NCBI GenBank assembly: GCA_002399735.1
Contig: DHEF01000008.1
Location: 44,814-108,813, forward strand
DNA length: 64,000 nt
DNA from: Chitinophagaceae bacterium UBA4857
Lineage (GTDB): Bacteria; Bacteroidota; Bacteroidia; Chitinophagales; Chitinophagaceae
Reading direction: 5' to 3'
Part shown: positions 8,073 to 17,288 of the stretch, piece after piece
How the letters are laid out: each line of letters begins with the position of its first letter
Position numbering within the stretch: position 1 is the stretch's first letter
Made by a program: the position numbers and the translations under genes
Notes under the pieces: generated by a model
What the model was told of the DNA's origin: nothing
The model's database searches: none
What the model saw: only the letters and a program-made list of their open reading frames with translations

Positions 8073-9623
8073 TTATCTTTTTGAACGTTTGGTTGGAAAC
8101 TGGTTACCGGTTTTACGAACATTTTTACCGTTGGCAGCACCGCCCATGCTGTTCATCGCACAACGGAAACCAAGAGTGCTTAATGCCTGATCCTCTTCCA
8201 GGAAGCGGCGTGTACCCGGAGAAAGCCAGTACGCACGGTCGTTCCAGCTACCACCTTTGTATACACGAGAATGATCGCTTACCAAAGTAGTGGTACCATA
8301 ACCATAAGATGCCTGAGAAGCAGTATCACCATCCAGGTAGTTGATTACATTACCACGTTGGTAGTTACGGCGGTTTTTGCTTTCTTCGTCAGTTACATCA
8401 CGCATTACTACACGTCCGGTGGTATCATTTACCTGCGCTTCACCTGTACTAGGATCTTTTACAATAGTCTGGAATTTATTACCACGGGTTGGTGCTGGCA
8501 TATCGTCAAAGTCAAGTGTTGACATTGGACGGAATACATCATGTACCCACTCGTTTACGTTACCGGCCATATTATATAAACCAAAAGCGTTAGGATAAAA
8601 ACTTTTTACATCGGCAGTATAAAAGGCGTTGTCATTTAAACCACCGGCTACACCGGCGTTGTCACCAGAGCCACGTTTAAAGTTAGCCAAAAACTGGCCT
8701 TGCCAACTACCATGACGTTGCTCTCTTAAACTGCTAGGATTGCTTGCATTTTGTGCCCAAGGATAAACCTGTTTGTTTTGAATTAACTCTTCACCACGTT
8801 TTTTCTTGGTACTAACACGAGGGTTTTGGTCTATTAAACCATACGCTGCATATTCCCATTCAGCTTCAAAAGGCAGACGGTAGTCGGGTAACATTAAACC
8901 ATCTTCCATGGTTACAGTGGTACGAGGCTGGCCCTGAGGCGTTTTTAAAGGATTCTTTTTAGAAGTAGCCCCTTTGCCTGGAGGTGGTTGGTAACCTACA
9001 CCCAATAAATAAGACTTAGTGGTAAAGTTATCGGCACCTTGTTGGCCGTTTAATGACTGTTTGTTAATAAACCCTTTTTGTAGTAAAATACCTTCGTTTA
9101 CACGATCACCGCGCCACAAACAAAAGTCGTTTGCCTGTTTCCAGCTTACACCCACTACCGGGTAGTAGTTAAAGCCCGGATGACGCAGGTAGTACTCTAC
9201 CATCGGCTCATTATAACTCAACTCGCTTCTCCAAGATAAAGTATCAGGTAAAGCACCTTCTACAATAGGCAGGTTTTGCGGGTCAGTTGGATCAAATACT
9301 TTATTTAACCAATATAGGTATTCGCGGTAGTGAATGTTGGCCACTTCAGTACGGTCAATATAAAAAGAAGGAACAGAAACACGACGCGGAATATTATTCC
9401 AGTCGCCCATTACATCTTCTTCTGTCTGACCCATAGTAAAGGTACCGCCTTCAACAAATACCAAACCGGGACCGGTTTTCTGGTCGGTAGCTTTGGCTAC
9501 CTGAAAGCCACCCATGTTTTTGTCGTTGTAATTCCAGCCGGTTACGCTGGATTTGCCGCTCTTGTTCTTGTTACAAGAAATGGCCAGCACACTTAAGGAT
9601 AAAAGGATTGCTAAGTTTTTCAT
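8073..9623 (-). CDS. gldJ: Gliding motility / T9SS lipoprotein GldJ
   Basis: 516 aa from the ATG at 9623, chosen because it starts the lipoprotein signal MKNLAILLSLSVLAISC with the lipid-attached cysteine at residue 17; two upstream in-frame ATGs (9629, 9641) would only lengthen the leader. The body is a formylglycine-generating-enzyme (SUMF1) fold: LVFVEGGTFTMGQTEEDV opens it, NMAGNVNEWVHDVFRP is the family signature, and VYKGGSWNDR...GFRCA closes it. GldJ and GldK are the two SUMF1-type Gld lipoproteins; the SSVTGWNYNDKNMGGF leader fits GldJ. In this phylum GldJ is an outer-membrane lipoprotein needed for gliding and type IX secretion. It is divergent from porV across a 432 bp gap. Confidence 0.9.
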   Translation of the reverse strand: MKNLAILLSLSVLAISCNKNKSGKSSVTGWNYNDKNMGGFQVAKATDQKTGPGLVFVEGGTFTMGQTEEDVMGDWNNIPRRVSVPSFYIDRTEVANIHYREYLYWLNKVFDPTDPQNLPIVEGALPDTLSWRSELSYNEPMVEYYLRHPGFNYYPVVGVSWKQANDFCLWRGDRVNEGILLQKGFINKQSLNGQQGADNFTTKSYLLGVGYQPPPGKGATSKKNPLKTPQGQPRTTVTMEDGLMLPDYRLPFEAEWEYAAYGLIDQNPRVSTKKKRGEELIQNKQVYPWAQNASNPSSLREQRHGSWQGQFLANFKRGSGDNAGVAGGLNDNAFYTADVKSFYPNAFGLYNMAGNVNEWVHDVFRPMSTLDFDDMPAPTRGNKFQTIVKDPSTGEAQVNDTTGRVVMRDVTDEESKNRRNYQRGNVINYLDGDTASQASYGYGTTTLVSDHSRVYKGGSWNDRAYWLSPGTRRFLEEDQALSTLGFRCAMNSMGGAANGKNVRKTGNQFPTKRSKR

Positions 9624-10055
9624 GTTCATAATGTATTGCATAAGCCTACGAATTGGATAAAATTAACGCTTAGTTAAACATAATTATTGCGTTAGCCGTT
9701 AAAATTTAATTCAGACGGCCTGCGAATATATATACTTTGCGAGATAGTACTAAGCGGAAAATTACTTTTTTTGTGATGTTTTTTTACGAATAACCTATCC
9801 CTAACGCATTAACCTGCAAACATTTGAATATTGTTATAATAATTATCAATTTCTTACACTACACAAACAATAAACATAATAATTAAACGTTCCTTAGGGC
9901 AATAAAAAGTATCTTACTTATAGGCTGTTTTTTATGCAACAAAAACAATTGCAATTATTTATACAGGTTTTTGCGGCTAATTAAATCCCAATAATTTAAG
10001 TAACACCTTTTTATATATAATTTATATTTGCCTCCTACATATTAAAAATTAGCTA
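9624..10055. promoter_or_regulatory. Divergent gldJ/porV promoter region
   Basis: 432 bp of AT-rich DNA with no gene, between two genes pointing away from each other. Both sets of promoters must lie here. The porV side has a TATATTTG box at 10023-10030. No clear box was found for gldJ. Confidence 0.55.
10023..10030 (+). promoter_or_regulatory. -7 box of porV
   Basis: TATATTTG matches TAnnTTTG and sits 25 bp before the porV ATG. A very similar TATATTTGCC string at 11285-11294 lies in the ispF upstream region. Confidence 0.5.
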
Positions 10056-11204
10056 ATGAGATCAAGATCCTTAAAACTAACTGCTGCGCTTTTTTTTGCC
10101 TCTGCCTTAACGGCAACTACGTATGCCCAAAATAGAATTAACGTAGTAACAACCGCTGTTCCTTTTTTACGTGTAGCCCCCGATGCCCGCTCTAGCGGTA
10201 TGGGAGATATTGGCCTTGCCACTTCTCCGGATGCATCTGCAGGCTTTTGGAACATTGGTAAAGTAGCCTTTAATGAGTCAAAAGGTGGTTTAGTTGCCAC
10301 TTATTCTCCATGGTTAAAAGACATTGTAAACGACGTTTTTCTTGCGTCACTTTCCGGCTATTATAAAATTGACGAAAACTCGGCTCTAAACCTGGGCTTC
10401 CGTTACTTTAATTTAGGCGATATTCAGTTTACCGATGACAACTCTAACAGCATTGGTAATGGTCGTCCTCGTGAATTTGGCCTGGACGTAGGTTATTCTC
10501 GTCGTCTTTCTTCAAAATTAGGTTTAGGTATCAGCTTACGTTATATCAACTCCGACCTTGCTGCCGGTGTAGGTTCTGGCGGCTACACTTACAAAGTAGG
10601 TAGTGCTGTTGCCGGTGATATTGGTGTGTTTTACGATAACAAAAACGAAGCCGGTAACGGATTTGCTTTTGGTGCGCAGGTAAGTAACCTGGGTACTAAA
10701 ATAGCTTACACTGATAATGCTGACGCTAAAGATTACATCCCTGCCAACTTAGGTATTGGTGCTACTTATACTAAAAACTTTGATGATAAAAACAAAATCG
10801 TTTTTGGTATTGACGCTAATAAATTATTAGTACCAACACCTCCTGAAAACTTAAGCGATCCTGCTGCTTTAAACGATTACAGAAGCAAAGCTGTAGTAGG
10901 TAGCTGGTTTAGCTCATTTGGTGATGCACCGGGTGGCTTTGGCGAAGAAATGAGAGAGTTTCAACTTTCTGCTGGAGCAGAATACTGGTACAACAACCAG
11001 TTTGCTTTACGTGCCGGTTATTTTTACGAAGACAAAAGCAAAGGTAACCGCCGTTATTTTACTGCCGGTTTAGGTTTAAAATACAACATTTTCGGTATCA
11101 ATTTCTCTTATCTTGCCCCAACAGGTAGCGGAGTTACCCGTATTCCACTATCAAACACTATCCGTTTATCGGTAGCGTTCGATTTTGGAAATGCAGGAGA
11201 GTAA
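10056..11204 (+). CDS. porV: T9SS outer-membrane protein PorV (LptO)
   Basis: 382 aa with a signal peptide ending at YAQ (about residue 24). The mature N-terminus, NVVTTAVPFLRVAPDARSSG followed by MGDIGLATSPDASAGFWN, is the family hallmark. PorV is a FadL-type 14-strand barrel that carries cargo from the T9SS translocon to the PorU sortase, which removes the C-terminal signal and attaches the cargo. The protein ends in a typical strand (TIRLSVAFDFGNAGE). It is divergent from gldJ; porU, which lies between the two genes in Flavobacterium johnsoniae as I recall, is not present here. A terminator follows at once. Confidence 0.93.
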   Translation: MRSRSLKLTAALFFASALTATTYAQNRINVVTTAVPFLRVAPDARSSGMGDIGLATSPDASAGFWNIGKVAFNESKGGLVATYSPWLKDIVNDVFLASLSGYYKIDENSALNLGFRYFNLGDIQFTDDNSNSIGNGRPREFGLDVGYSRRLSSKLGLGISLRYINSDLAAGVGSGGYTYKVGSAVAGDIGVFYDNKNEAGNGFAFGAQVSNLGTKIAYTDNADAKDYIPANLGIGATYTKNFDDKNKIVFGIDANKLLVPTPPENLSDPAALNDYRSKAVVGSWFSSFGDAPGGFGEEMREFQLSAGAEYWYNNQFALRAGYFYEDKSKGNRRYFTAGLGLKYNIFGINFSYLAPTGSGVTRIPLSNTIRLSVAFDFGNAGE

Positions 11205-11226
11205 TTTGTTACAATATTATACAACT

Positions 11227-11248
11227 AAAGCCCCTGCAAAGGGGCTTT
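11227..11248 (+). terminator. porV terminator
   Basis: Hairpin AAAGCCCC, loop TGCAAA, GGGGCTTT, followed by a T run, starting 22 bp after the porV stop. Confidence 0.88.
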
Positions 11249-11451
11249 TTTATTTAGCCGCATATAGAAGCCGTAACCGCAGTGTATATTTGCCTGCAAC
11301 AACAGCCCCTTTTAAGGTATTAGGAAAAAGGTTAAGGGTTTAGGCTTGATTCACATAATCACCTTTTACCTTATTGCTTACGCCTTTCACCTTTACGGTT
11401 GAAACTTATTGTAGTAAGTCAGTTTAATTTAAAAAACTAAAAATAGTAATT

Positions 11452-11931
11452 ATGTCATTTCGCATAGGTTCAGGAATAGATTTTCACCAGTTAGTACCCG
11501 GTCGTGATTTATGGATAGGCGGTGTTAAAATACCACACCATAAAGGAGCATTAGGCCATAGCGACGCCGATGTGTTGTTACATGCTATTTGCGATGCGCT
11601 GTTAGGCGCTTTAGCCTTGGGGGATATTGGCGTACATTTTCCTGATACCAGCAATGAATTTAAAGATATTGATAGTAAAATTTTACTACGCAAAACCATC
11701 GAAATGATACATACCGAAGGTTATAAAGTGGTAAACATCGACTCTTCTTTATGCCTGGAGGCACCGAAAATAAAACCCCATGTACCTGCCATGCAACAAA
11801 CCATTGCTGATATTGCTGCTGTTACTATTAAAGATGTATCGATTAAAGCCACCACCTCCGAAAAGATGGGTTTTGTAGGTCGTGAAGAAGGGCTGGTTGC
11901 TTACGCAACGGTGTTGCTGGAGAAGATATAA
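11452..11931 (+). CDS. ispF: 2-C-methyl-D-erythritol 2,4-cyclodiphosphate synthase
   Basis: 159 aa, the normal length for IspF, which forms the cyclic diphosphate in the MEP route to isoprenoids. The metal site is complete: the DFH motif with Asp10 and His12, and His44 within HSDADVLLHAICD. DIGVHFPDT (about 58-66) contributes to the substrate pocket, and ATTSEKMGFVGREEG (about 132-146) is the conserved C-terminal motif that binds the cytidine group. It is a single gene with a 200 bp leader that contains a possible promoter box at 11285-11292. Confidence 0.97.
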   Translation: MSFRIGSGIDFHQLVPGRDLWIGGVKIPHHKGALGHSDADVLLHAICDALLGALALGDIGVHFPDTSNEFKDIDSKILLRKTIEMIHTEGYKVVNIDSSLCLEAPKIKPHVPAMQQTIADIAAVTIKDVSIKATTSEKMGFVGREEGLVAYATVLLEKI

Positions 11932-12136
11932 ATTATACTGGAAAGAGCATTTTGCGGTGTTGGTGTTTTATAACATCCGAGCAGGAACGGAAATACTGTA
12001 GAATTAATAGTAGTGATGTTAAAAACAAAACTGAATAGAATTCTGTTTAGCCGAGCCACTGATGAAAAAAATAAAAAGATTAAGATTTATTCGTCAGCCA
12101 GTTAGAAGCGACCCGCATGTTGTCTGCTATATATTT

Positions 12137-12676
12137 TTAAAATAGCTTAACCCCAATTGCTAAACTCAATGAACCAAAATCCTCATTTATTGCCTTTGTT
12201 CGATTAAAAATATTTATGTAAGATACTTTTCCAACCCACCTTTTATTTTTTGAAAAGTAAAAACCAAATGATGGCTTGATGCCAAATAAAGTCTGCCCAC
12301 TAATGAAACTGGGGCCACCGACAAGAGACATAAAAATGCCTTTTGCCGGATGAAATGATGAGCCAGCAAATAAATTTACCATGCTGCTCACACTATTGTC
12401 TTTATTCGGTATGATGCCGTCAGGGTTCGAGCGGAAAACTTTATCGTCTTCTAAATATATGTCACCGGTAAGTTCTATCGTTGGTTTGAACTTCGTTTTG
12501 TTATTGTAAAAAGCCTCAAGTCCTAGCCCGATACCCCAAGGATTGTTTCCTTTGGTATAGTCATATAAGGTACTATTATATTGTGTCAATAAATAAGTTG
12601 ATACTCGTCTTTGGGGTTGTCCAAAAACATGTGTAAAAGTGAAAAGGGTCAAAAATAGCGTAAGTAGTTTTGGCAT
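12137..12676 (-). CDS. Small exported beta-barrel-like protein
   Basis: 179 aa. A signal peptide (MPKLLTLFLTLFTFTHVFGQ) is followed by alternating strands, for example GIGLGLEAFYN, KPTIELTGDIYL, GIFMSLVGGPSF and IKPSFGFYFSKN. It ends SLSLAIGVKLF, with a C-terminal phenylalanine as in outer-membrane barrels. I recognise no named family. The length would suit an 8-strand barrel. It is a lone gene between ispF and the alanine dehydrogenase gene. Confidence 0.65.
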   Translation of the reverse strand: MPKLLTLFLTLFTFTHVFGQPQRRVSTYLLTQYNSTLYDYTKGNNPWGIGLGLEAFYNNKTKFKPTIELTGDIYLEDDKVFRSNPDGIIPNKDNSVSSMVNLFAGSSFHPAKGIFMSLVGGPSFISGQTLFGIKPSFGFYFSKNKRWVGKVSYINIFNRTKAINEDFGSLSLAIGVKLF

Positions 12677-12789
12677 GGGAGAGTTTATATATGTCTGACA
12701 AACAACAAAAGATTAACGTTGCTTTTCCATTGCAGGCAACACAAATACTTTAGCAAAGTTTCGTGCTGATTAATATTCTACAGTTTAAA

Positions 12790-12889
12790 GGCTGCGCTGC
12801 TTAGGCGAAAATACTTTTGTGAGGCACGAACAAAAGATTGTAGCCGGGCAGCGGACTGAAGTTGATGAGCGATATGCTGCTGACAGCCC
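12790..12889 (-). repeat. Structured intergenic element, copy 3
   Basis: On the minus strand it reads GGGCTGTCAGCAGC..., then CAGTCCGCTGCCCGGCTACA, then a hairpin CTTTTGT/ACAAAAG, then TATTTTCGCC...GCAGCGCAGCC. It matches the copies at 20042-20140 and 34041-34124 in order and spacing of the conserved blocks, while the central stem differs. Confidence 0.55.
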
Positions 12890-12905
12890 AATATTTCCTA
12901 AAAAA

Positions 12906-14120
12906 TTATCTTCTGCTGGCGATTAATAAATTAAGATCGGTGTATTTTAAATCGAAACGCTGGCTTAAATAAAAATTAGTGAGTGACCCTTTAAATAAAT
13001 AAAAACTGTTGCGTAAATGCAGTTTATGCCAAACCAGTTTTTCAAAACCACCTTCTTCGCCGGCTTCTAAAATTAAGGGCATTAAAACATTGCTAATAGC
13101 CTGCGATGCGGTACGGGCAAAACCCGAAGGAATATTGGGCACGCAATAATGTATTACCCCGTACTTCATAAAAATGGGGTGTTCGTGACTGGTAATTTCG
13201 CTGGTTTCAAAACAACCACCGCGGTCAATACTCACATCCAGTATTACCGATCCTGGACGCATATTGCTCACCATTTCTTCCGTTACCACCATGGGTGTAC
13301 GGCCGGTATGCGAGCCTAAAGCCCCAACTGCTACTTCGCAGGTTTTAAGTTGTTTGGCTAACAAACGTGGCTCAATTACAGAGGTCCACATACGCTGGCC
13401 AATATTATTTTGTAAACGTTTTAAACGGGATACACTATTGTCAAACACTTTTACTGATGCGCCTAATGCCAGTGCTGCACGGGCGGCATATTCACCAACA
13501 ATGCCTGCACCTATAATAATAACCTTAGTTGGTGCAATGCCGGATATACCACCTAACAAAACACCTTTACCATGATTGGCCGAGCTTAAATATTGTGCGG
13601 CTATCAGCATTACGGCACTACCGGCAATTTCGCTCATGCTGCGTACAATGGGGTACGACTCAGTTTCATCCATCAGGTTTTCGAAAGAGATGGCCGTGAT
13701 ACGTTTTTCCATCATACTGGCTAGTATCTCCGTTTTTAAAACCGATAAATGTATAGGAGAAATAATTACCTGGTTAAATTGCAGCAGCGGCAAATCGTCC
13801 TCAATAACAGGGGCACTTTTTACCAGTATAGGTGCTTTAAAAACCTCGGCACGGTCGTACACAATTTTTGCCCCTGCTTCGCTGTAATCTTTATCTCTGA
13901 AATGCGAGGCATCACCAGCGTTATGTTCAATCATTACCTGATGACCATTACTCACCAATACACTCACTGCATCAGGAGTTAAAGCAATCCTGTTTTCCTG
14001 AAAAGCTATTTCTTTGGGTATACCAATCATAACGCCCTCGGCTTTAGGTTTTATATCTAAAGTTTCCTCAAGCGTTTCATAGCTAAACGATGTGCTGATA
14101 AAAGGTTTCTGCTGACTCAT
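12906..14120 (-). CDS. ald: Alanine dehydrogenase
   Basis: 404 aa from the ATG at 14120 (MSQQKPFIST); an in-frame TTG-type extension to 14156 has no support. The AlaDH/PNT N-terminal domain begins GIPKEIAFQENRIALTPDAV, the substrate-site signature of the family. The NAD-binding fold is at KVIIIGAGIVGEYAARAALALGASVKVFD (about 195-225), and HYCVPNIPSGFARTAS (about 325-340) is the conserved downstream motif. The enzyme interconverts alanine and pyruvate with NAD. It could also be read as a PntAA-like protein, but the size and lack of a partner favour alanine dehydrogenase. tsaE is immediately upstream on the same strand, with a 42 bp gap, so the two may be co-transcribed. Confidence 0.92.
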   Translation of the reverse strand: MSQQKPFISTSFSYETLEETLDIKPKAEGVMIGIPKEIAFQENRIALTPDAVSVLVSNGHQVMIEHNAGDASHFRDKDYSEAGAKIVYDRAEVFKAPILVKSAPVIEDDLPLLQFNQVIISPIHLSVLKTEILASMMEKRITAISFENLMDETESYPIVRSMSEIAGSAVMLIAAQYLSSANHGKGVLLGGISGIAPTKVIIIGAGIVGEYAARAALALGASVKVFDNSVSRLKRLQNNIGQRMWTSVIEPRLLAKQLKTCEVAVGALGSHTGRTPMVVTEEMVSNMRPGSVILDVSIDRGGCFETSEITSHEHPIFMKYGVIHYCVPNIPSGFARTASQAISNVLMPLILEAGEEGGFEKLVWHKLHLRNSFYLFKGSLTNFYLSQRFDLKYTDLNLLIASRR

Positions 14121-14162
14121 GTAGTAATTTAACAATCGTAATGAATTGCTGGGCAAAATTAC

Positions 14163-14588
14163 TTAATTCTGCGTTATACTACACCTGCGGGTATCCGCAT
14201 TTATTCTTTCCAGATAAACATGCACGGTATCCGGCGGAAATAAACCGGGTGCTTTTTCGGGCCATTCAGCAAAACAAATACTGCCGCTGTACAAAACATC
14301 TTCCACACCGGCCTGTATGGCCTCCTCCTCATCACGCAGGCGGTACAAATCCATATGATACATAATGCGCTTAGTACCGCTGCAATCGTAGCCATATTCG
14401 TTAATGATGGAAAAAGTTGGACTGCTGATAGTTGAATAAACGCCTTTGGCTATGCATAACTGTTGTATAAAAGTTGTTTTGCCTGCACCCATTTCGCCAT
14501 GAAAAGCAAAAACTTTTGCATCACCGGCCTGCTGCCAAAAATTGTCAACCGCTTGTTGTATAGTATCCAATGTAAATTCAAAACTCAT
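14163..14588 (-). CDS. tsaE: tRNA threonylcarbamoyladenosine protein TsaE
   Basis: 141 aa from the ATG at 14588 (MSFEFTLDT), the usual size for TsaE; a longer reading to 14633 runs through the promoter. The P-loop GEMGAGKTTFIQQL is at about residues 34-47, and SSPTFSIINEY and MYHMDLYRL are the conserved switch and Walker B-like regions. TsaE is the ATPase that works with TsaB and TsaD to make t6A37 in tRNAs reading ANN codons. A TATTTTTG box ends four bases before the ATG, so its mRNA is probably leaderless. Confidence 0.95.
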   Translation of the reverse strand: MSFEFTLDTIQQAVDNFWQQAGDAKVFAFHGEMGAGKTTFIQQLCIAKGVYSTISSPTFSIINEYGYDCSGTKRIMYHMDLYRLRDEEEAIQAGVEDVLYSGSICFAEWPEKAPGLFPPDTVHVYLERINADTRRCSITQN

Positions 14589-14592
14589 ACTG

Positions 14593-14600
14593 CAAAAATA
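14593..14600 (-). promoter_or_regulatory. -7 box of tsaE
   Basis: TATTTTTG on the minus strand, only four bases before the ATG, which implies a leaderless or nearly leaderless transcript. Confidence 0.6.
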
Positions 14601-14639
14601 GTTGTAATAGCGTTTGCCGGTTTGTAAAATCATTGTCCT

Positions 14640-15050
14640 TTGTGCTGGTTGATATTTTTGTTACCAGCGCCCCTCCCTTGATTGGACTAATGTTGCGACG
14701 CTCCGTTCTGCTGCATCAACGCGGAGTATCAATGAGGCTACTCCAATAACTAATATCGAATTAATTCTATTGGGCAATTTGCAGCACCCCGAACTTGTTT
14801 CGGGGATTCTGTTCTTTGTGCATCATCGTGTTATAATACGGCCCATTACAGTAGCAAAAACAGCCAGATTGTATATTAATGAGGAATTTATTAGCAACGT
14901 TGTTGCTTTTATATTCCCTGCATAGTAAATAAAGGCTGGCTTTAGTTTTTACCTTTGTCAAAGCTTACCAGTTATTTAATAATCATAACAATAGCTATTT
15001 ACTAAACCTATACGAATGCCAATTGTTTTATTAACAGAATAGTTGATTTT
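14640..15050. repeat. Dispersed-repeat copy upstream of the copper ATPase
   Basis: About 410 bp without a gene. 14660-14715 carries the TTACCAGC...TTGCGACGCTCCGTTC module of the dispersed repeat and 14730-14776 carries its 47 bp core (CAATGAGGCT...ATTGGGCA, one base different from the 39 kb copy). A TGTGCATCATCGTGTTATAA tail follows at about 14817-14836. 14840-15050 is AT-rich and holds the copA promoter, which I could not place. Confidence 0.65.
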
Positions 15051-17222
15051 ATGGCTACAGATACTGAACAAAAAGAATCCGGATATAAAAAAATACAATG
15101 GAAGGTGGATGGTATGGACTGTGCCAACTGCGCCTTAACCATTAATAAATACTTAGAAAAAAAAGGGAGCAAAAACGTTAAGGTTAATTACGCCACCGGC
15201 GATGTAATTTTTGATGCTACAGAAACCGTAAACGAGCAACAATTAACCAAAGGCTTACACGAGTTGGGTTACAACGTTGTATCCGATTCGCATGACCCAC
15301 ATGCAGGGCATAACCATCCACATGGTAAAAAAGGTTGGACACATTTACGCCGCTTTTGGGTTTGCCTACCTTTTACACTGGTGTTAATGTTACACATGAT
15401 ACCCGGTGTACATATACACTTTTTAATGAACCCCTTGGTGCAATTAGTACTTTGTTTGCCTGTTTTCATAATAGGTATGAGCTTTTACGGACCCAGCGCC
15501 TGGAAAAGTATCCGTAATGGCATACCTAACATGAATGTGTTAATTGCCATTGGTGCAACAGCTGCTTTTGGTTATAGCCTGGTAGGTACCATTTTAAATT
15601 TAGGTGCCGGTTATATGTATTACGAAACCGCTGCTACCATTATTACATTGGTATTTTTGGGTAATTACATGGAGGATTCCACCGTGCAATCAACACAAAA
15701 ATCGTTGGACGCATTGGTAAAATCGCAAAAGGTAACGGCCAACATGATTGCCTTTGACGATAAATATGAAGAACAGGTTTTCCCCGTGGACAGTGACAGC
15801 CTGCGTGTAGGTGATTTGTTACTAATAAAAAATGGCGAACAGGTACCGGCAGATTGTAAAATATTATGGGGCGATGTACAGGTAAGCGAAGCCCTGTTAA
15901 CCGGAGAAAGCGAACCGATACATAAAAAAGCAAAAGATATTTTAGTAGGCGGCAGCTTAGTAATAGAAGGTACAGTACGGGCACAGGTTACGGCTGCAGG
16001 CAACGAAACTGTTTTATCCAATATATTAAACCTGGTAAAACAAGCACAAGGCGAAAAACCTCCTGTACAACAAATGGCCGATAAAATAAGCGCCGTATTT
16101 GTACCGGTTGTGTTGGGTATTGCGGCACTAACTTTTATTGGCAACTGGATTTATTTAAAAGATGTATCACCCGCTTTAATGAATGCCATTGCCGTATTGG
16201 TTATTGCTTGTCCATGTGCAATGGGTCTGGCTACGCCTGCCGCTATTGCCGTAGGTTTGGGCCGTGGTACACGCAACGGCATTTTGTTTCGTAATGCTAA
16301 AAGCCTGGAGTTATTTAAAAATATTAAACAGGTCGTGTTTGATAAAACAGGCACCCTTACCACCGGCAATTTTACTTTAGCCGAGTACAAAGTAACCGGC
16401 AACACCAGCGAAGAAGAATTTAAAAATATTGCCTTTTCCATAGAAAAATACTCCAACCACCCTATTGCAAAAACCATTGCAACAGATTGGAAAACCAACA
16501 CGGCCATTCGCTGGCAAAAAATTGAAGAGCTAAAAGGTCTGGGTATGCAAGCCGAGGATATGCAAGGCAACCAATATGTAGCAGGTTCTTACAAAGTAGC
16601 AGTTACACTTACTACCGACCATACCCACAATGTGTACATTGTAAAAAACAACGAACTATTGGGCTGGATTGATGTAACCGACGAACTTAGACCCGAAGCA
16701 AAAGAAGTTGTAAGTTATTTACAAAACAAAGGGATTAAGACTATTTTGTTAAGTGGCGACAGGCAACAGAAAGCGGATGATTTAGCCAACCAGGTAGGCA
16801 TTAACAATGTAATTGCCGAGCAAACACCTGAACAAAAACTTGCCTACATAACCGAGCAAAGTGCCCATACGCCAACCGTAATGGTCGGTGACGGTATTAA
16901 CGATGCACCGGCTTTAGCCAAAGCAACCATTGGGGTTTCTATGAGTGACGCTTCGCAGGTGGCGATGCAAACTGCTTCGGTGGTATTAATGAACAATGGA
17001 TTAAAAAACCTGCCCATGGCATTGGGTTTGGGTAAACATACTTTTATAACCATTAAAGAAAACTTGTTCTGGGCTTTCTCGTACAACATTGTAGCTATAC
17101 CTATTGCAGCTTTTGGTTTGCTGGGTGTTTACGGCCCTACCTATGGTGCGTTAATTATGGCGTTGAGTGATGTGGTGTTGGCTATTAATAGTGCCCGATT
17201 GTTTGTAAAAAAAGTGAAGTAA
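15051..17222 (+). CDS. copA: Copper-transporting P-type ATPase
   Basis: 723 aa. One N-terminal metal-binding domain (about 14-78) with GMDCANC (Cys24, Cys27) is followed by a histidine-rich link (HDPHAGHNHPHGKKG, about 81-95). Eight transmembrane segments are expected. The P1B signature is complete: CPC in the sixth helix (387-389), the phosphorylated aspartate 431 in DKTGTLT, TGES at 284, the SNHPIA histidine-proline motif, and MVGDGINDAPAL at about 611. This is the copper(I)/silver(I) export subtype. It is transcribed alone; another possible metal operon lies at 52.6-55.7 kb. A strong shared terminator follows. Confidence 0.95.
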   Translation: MATDTEQKESGYKKIQWKVDGMDCANCALTINKYLEKKGSKNVKVNYATGDVIFDATETVNEQQLTKGLHELGYNVVSDSHDPHAGHNHPHGKKGWTHLRRFWVCLPFTLVLMLHMIPGVHIHFLMNPLVQLVLCLPVFIIGMSFYGPSAWKSIRNGIPNMNVLIAIGATAAFGYSLVGTILNLGAGYMYYETAATIITLVFLGNYMEDSTVQSTQKSLDALVKSQKVTANMIAFDDKYEEQVFPVDSDSLRVGDLLLIKNGEQVPADCKILWGDVQVSEALLTGESEPIHKKAKDILVGGSLVIEGTVRAQVTAAGNETVLSNILNLVKQAQGEKPPVQQMADKISAVFVPVVLGIAALTFIGNWIYLKDVSPALMNAIAVLVIACPCAMGLATPAAIAVGLGRGTRNGILFRNAKSLELFKNIKQVVFDKTGTLTTGNFTLAEYKVTGNTSEEEFKNIAFSIEKYSNHPIAKTIATDWKTNTAIRWQKIEELKGLGMQAEDMQGNQYVAGSYKVAVTLTTDHTHNVYIVKNNELLGWIDVTDELRPEAKEVVSYLQNKGIKTILLSGDRQQKADDLANQVGINNVIAEQTPEQKLAYITEQSAHTPTVMVGDGINDAPALAKATIGVSMSDASQVAMQTASVVLMNNGLKNLPMALGLGKHTFITIKENLFWAFSYNIVAIPIAAFGLLGVYGPTYGALIMALSDVVLAINSARLFVKKVK

Positions 17223-17237
17223 AATCTTTATCGAAAT

Positions 17238-17267
17238 AAAAACGGTTAGCAAATGCTAACCGTTTTT
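17238..17267. terminator. Bidirectional terminator between copA and metZ
   Basis: Perfect 13 bp inverted repeat AAAAACGGTTAGC / GCTAACCGTTTTT with an AAAT loop, placed between two converging genes. Confidence 0.92.
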
Positions 17268-17288
17268 ATTATAGTTCTTTTAAAAATA

